From: Porcincola intestinalis
GTDB lineage: Bacteria; Bacillota; Clostridia; Lachnospirales; Lachnospiraceae
Direction: 5' to 3'
Length of the DNA: 64,000 nt
Assembly (NCBI RefSeq): GCF_009696445.1
Contig: NZ_VULZ01000004.1
Location: 62,001 to 126,000 of the forward strand
The translations under genes and the position numbers were made by a program. This document shows positions 63,055 through 64,000 of the stretch, one piece after another; positions within the stretch are counted from its first letter, which is position 1; every line of letters begins with the position of its first letter. The notes below the pieces were generated by a model that ran no database searches, was not told the origin of the DNA, and saw nothing but the letters and a program-made list of their open reading frames with translations.

Positions 63055-64000
63055 TTACTGCTCCGGAAGCGGGTCGCTCTCCAGAATTGGTGCAATCACA
63101 TCATTTGCAGCCTTCAAAGCATCTGCCGCAGAGTCACCATTCAGGAACACCTTCTGCGCTGCCGTGTAAATCTGCTCGGAGATCGTCGGCCACTGATCAT
63201 GTGGTCCGCGTGCAAGCGCTGTATCCATCTGTTTCTGGAAGATCTTGAAATTGTCCTCCTGATAAGTGTAAACCGGTACCGCATCCGATCTGGTAGCAAG
63301 TTTCCCGGATTGTACCGCCCAGCGTTCCTCGCTGTCCTTTGACATGAACCACTTCAGGAAATTCACTGCTTCATCGACATCCTTACATCCGGTGCAAACG
63401 CCAAAGTTCTCACCTCCAATTGTGGAGCTGGAGGTTCCCTCGTCGCCGGTTGGGAGAGTCGTGATCTGATACTCAAAAGCGCCGTTCACATCATTATCAA
63501 TCGATGCCAGATGCCATGTTCCGATCTCAGCAAATGCAGCTTTCCCGGCACAGAACTGGTTGTAAGCATCCGCCTGTGTCCAGTTGACACACTCGGGACT
63601 CATCTGACCATTCTTTACAAACCCTCCGAGTACATCCAGCCCGATCGCTGCCTTCTCATCTGTCAGATTGGTCAAGGATGTTTTTGTTCCGTCATGTGTC
63701 GCGACAATCCACGGAAGGAGCTGGAAAGTACCTTCCTCCGTTGAGATCGCACACATTGCAAATCCAAACTGGCTCTTGTCTGAATTTGTTGTTTTCTCAA
63801 CATCTTCCTTGAACTCATCAAGGCTTGTCGGAAGCTTGTCAATGCCAGCCTCCTTCAGTGCATCCATATTTGCAGCCAATGTCAGGCAATTGGAATTCTG
63901 TGGAAGGCCATAGATTTTACCGTCTGCATCCTTGCAGGACGAGAGCGGTCCCGGGAAAAACTTATCCAGATCTTCCCAATCACCAAGCTGCTTTGTGACA
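63055..64000 (-). CDS. Extracellular solute-binding protein (5' end beyond window)
   Basis: The frame is open to base 64000, giving 314 residues of the C-terminal three quarters of a family 1 (MalE-like) binding protein. DADGKIYGLPQNSNCLTLAA is the typical hinge region, DAYNQFCAGKAAFAEIGTWH and TTLPTGDEGTSSSTIGGENF the ligand-side region, and VNFLKWFMSKDSEERWAVQS the conserved C-terminal helix pair. An ATG at 63879 is internal, not the start. It belongs to the MalF-MalG-GH31 operon; the signal peptide and lipobox would lie to the right of the window. Confidence 0.92.
   Translation of the reverse strand, partial: VTKQLGDWEDLDKFFPGPLSSCKDADGKIYGLPQNSNCLTLAANMDALKEAGIDKLPTSLDEFKEDVEKTTNSDKSQFGFAMCAISTEEGTFQLLPWIVATHDGTKTSLTNLTDEKAAIGLDVLGGFVKNGQMSPECVNWTQADAYNQFCAGKAAFAEIGTWHLASIDNDVNGAFEYQITTLPTGDEGTSSSTIGGENFGVCTGCKDVDEAVNFLKWFMSKDSEERWAVQSGKLATRSDAVPVYTYQEDNFKIFQKQMDTALARGPHDQWPTISEQIYTAAQKVFLNGDSAADALKAANDVIAPILESDPLPEQ

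Overview
The window looks like chromosome of a moderate-GC Gram-positive anaerobe of the Clostridia, most likely Lachnospiraceae. This is inferred from strong AGGAGG-type ribosome binding sites, TTG and GTG starts, YesM/YesN/YesL-type regulation, a split ThrE exporter, Rbs-type and Mal-type sugar importers, and an ABC-exported wall polysaccharide locus. No rRNA, tRNA or CRISPR array was seen. Most genes lie on the minus strand.

Region 1 (1-21.8 kb, minus strand) is a cell-surface polysaccharide locus. Read in transcription order it holds a GtrII-like membrane glycosyltransferase, a GtrA-like flippase, two GtrB-like polyprenyl-phosphate glycosyltransferases (one broken by two frameshifts), a YfhO-type membrane protein, an O-acyltransferase, a GT2 plus DUF2304 pair, three GT2 enzymes, a GT4-DUF4422 fusion, the Wzm/Wzt exporter, a DUF4422-GT8 fusion, UDP-galactopyranose mutase, glucose-1-phosphate thymidylyltransferase and a large membrane protein that runs off the left edge. 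The polymer probably contains galactofuranose and a dTDP-sugar, is built on the cytoplasmic side, is exported by Wzm/Wzt, and is decorated outside by GT-C type enzymes fed by GtrA/GtrB.

Region 2 (21.8-26.1 kb) is an accessory island. It contains an internally deleted insertion sequence with preserved inverted ends, a DUF6056-like membrane gene switched out of frame at a G8 tract, a small coiled-coil gene with an early stop, and an ATPase plus decayed RloB pair resembling abortive-infection systems such as AbiL.

Region 3 (26.4-49.4 kb) is carbohydrate catabolism. One operon (SBP, RbsA, two RbsC, 2-hydroxyacid dehydrogenase, DapA-type aldolase, cyclase-family hydrolase, IlvD/Edd dehydratase) sits beside a divergent AraC regulator and reads like a non-phosphorylative sugar-acid pathway. 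A second operon (SBP, RbsA, RbsC, esterase, and an 897-residue fusion of a mannitol/fructuronate-type dehydrogenase with a zinc alcohol dehydrogenase) sits beside a divergent ROK regulator and carries a striking 11-bp inverted-repeat operator. YhcH, Gfo/Idh/MocA and SerA-like genes follow. The Gfo/Idh gene has a structured leader ending in an intrinsic terminator.

Region 4 (49.6-55.6 kb) is more GC-rich housekeeping and accessory sequence: an MFS transporter, a cytosolic GH13 enzyme, the two ThrE halves separated by a small Cys-rich protein gene and 26-bp tandem repeats, and a tyrosine phosphatase. Region 5 (55.6-64 kb) is an alpha-glycoside uptake operon: binding protein (cut by the right edge), MalF- and MalG-like permeases, GH31 glycosidase, YesL, YesM kinase and YesN regulator.

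The most interesting items are the dehydrogenase fusion, the two opposite DUF4422 fusions, the G8 tract, the leader RNA, the paired extragenic hairpin repeats, and the repeated SBP-hairpin-ABC layout.
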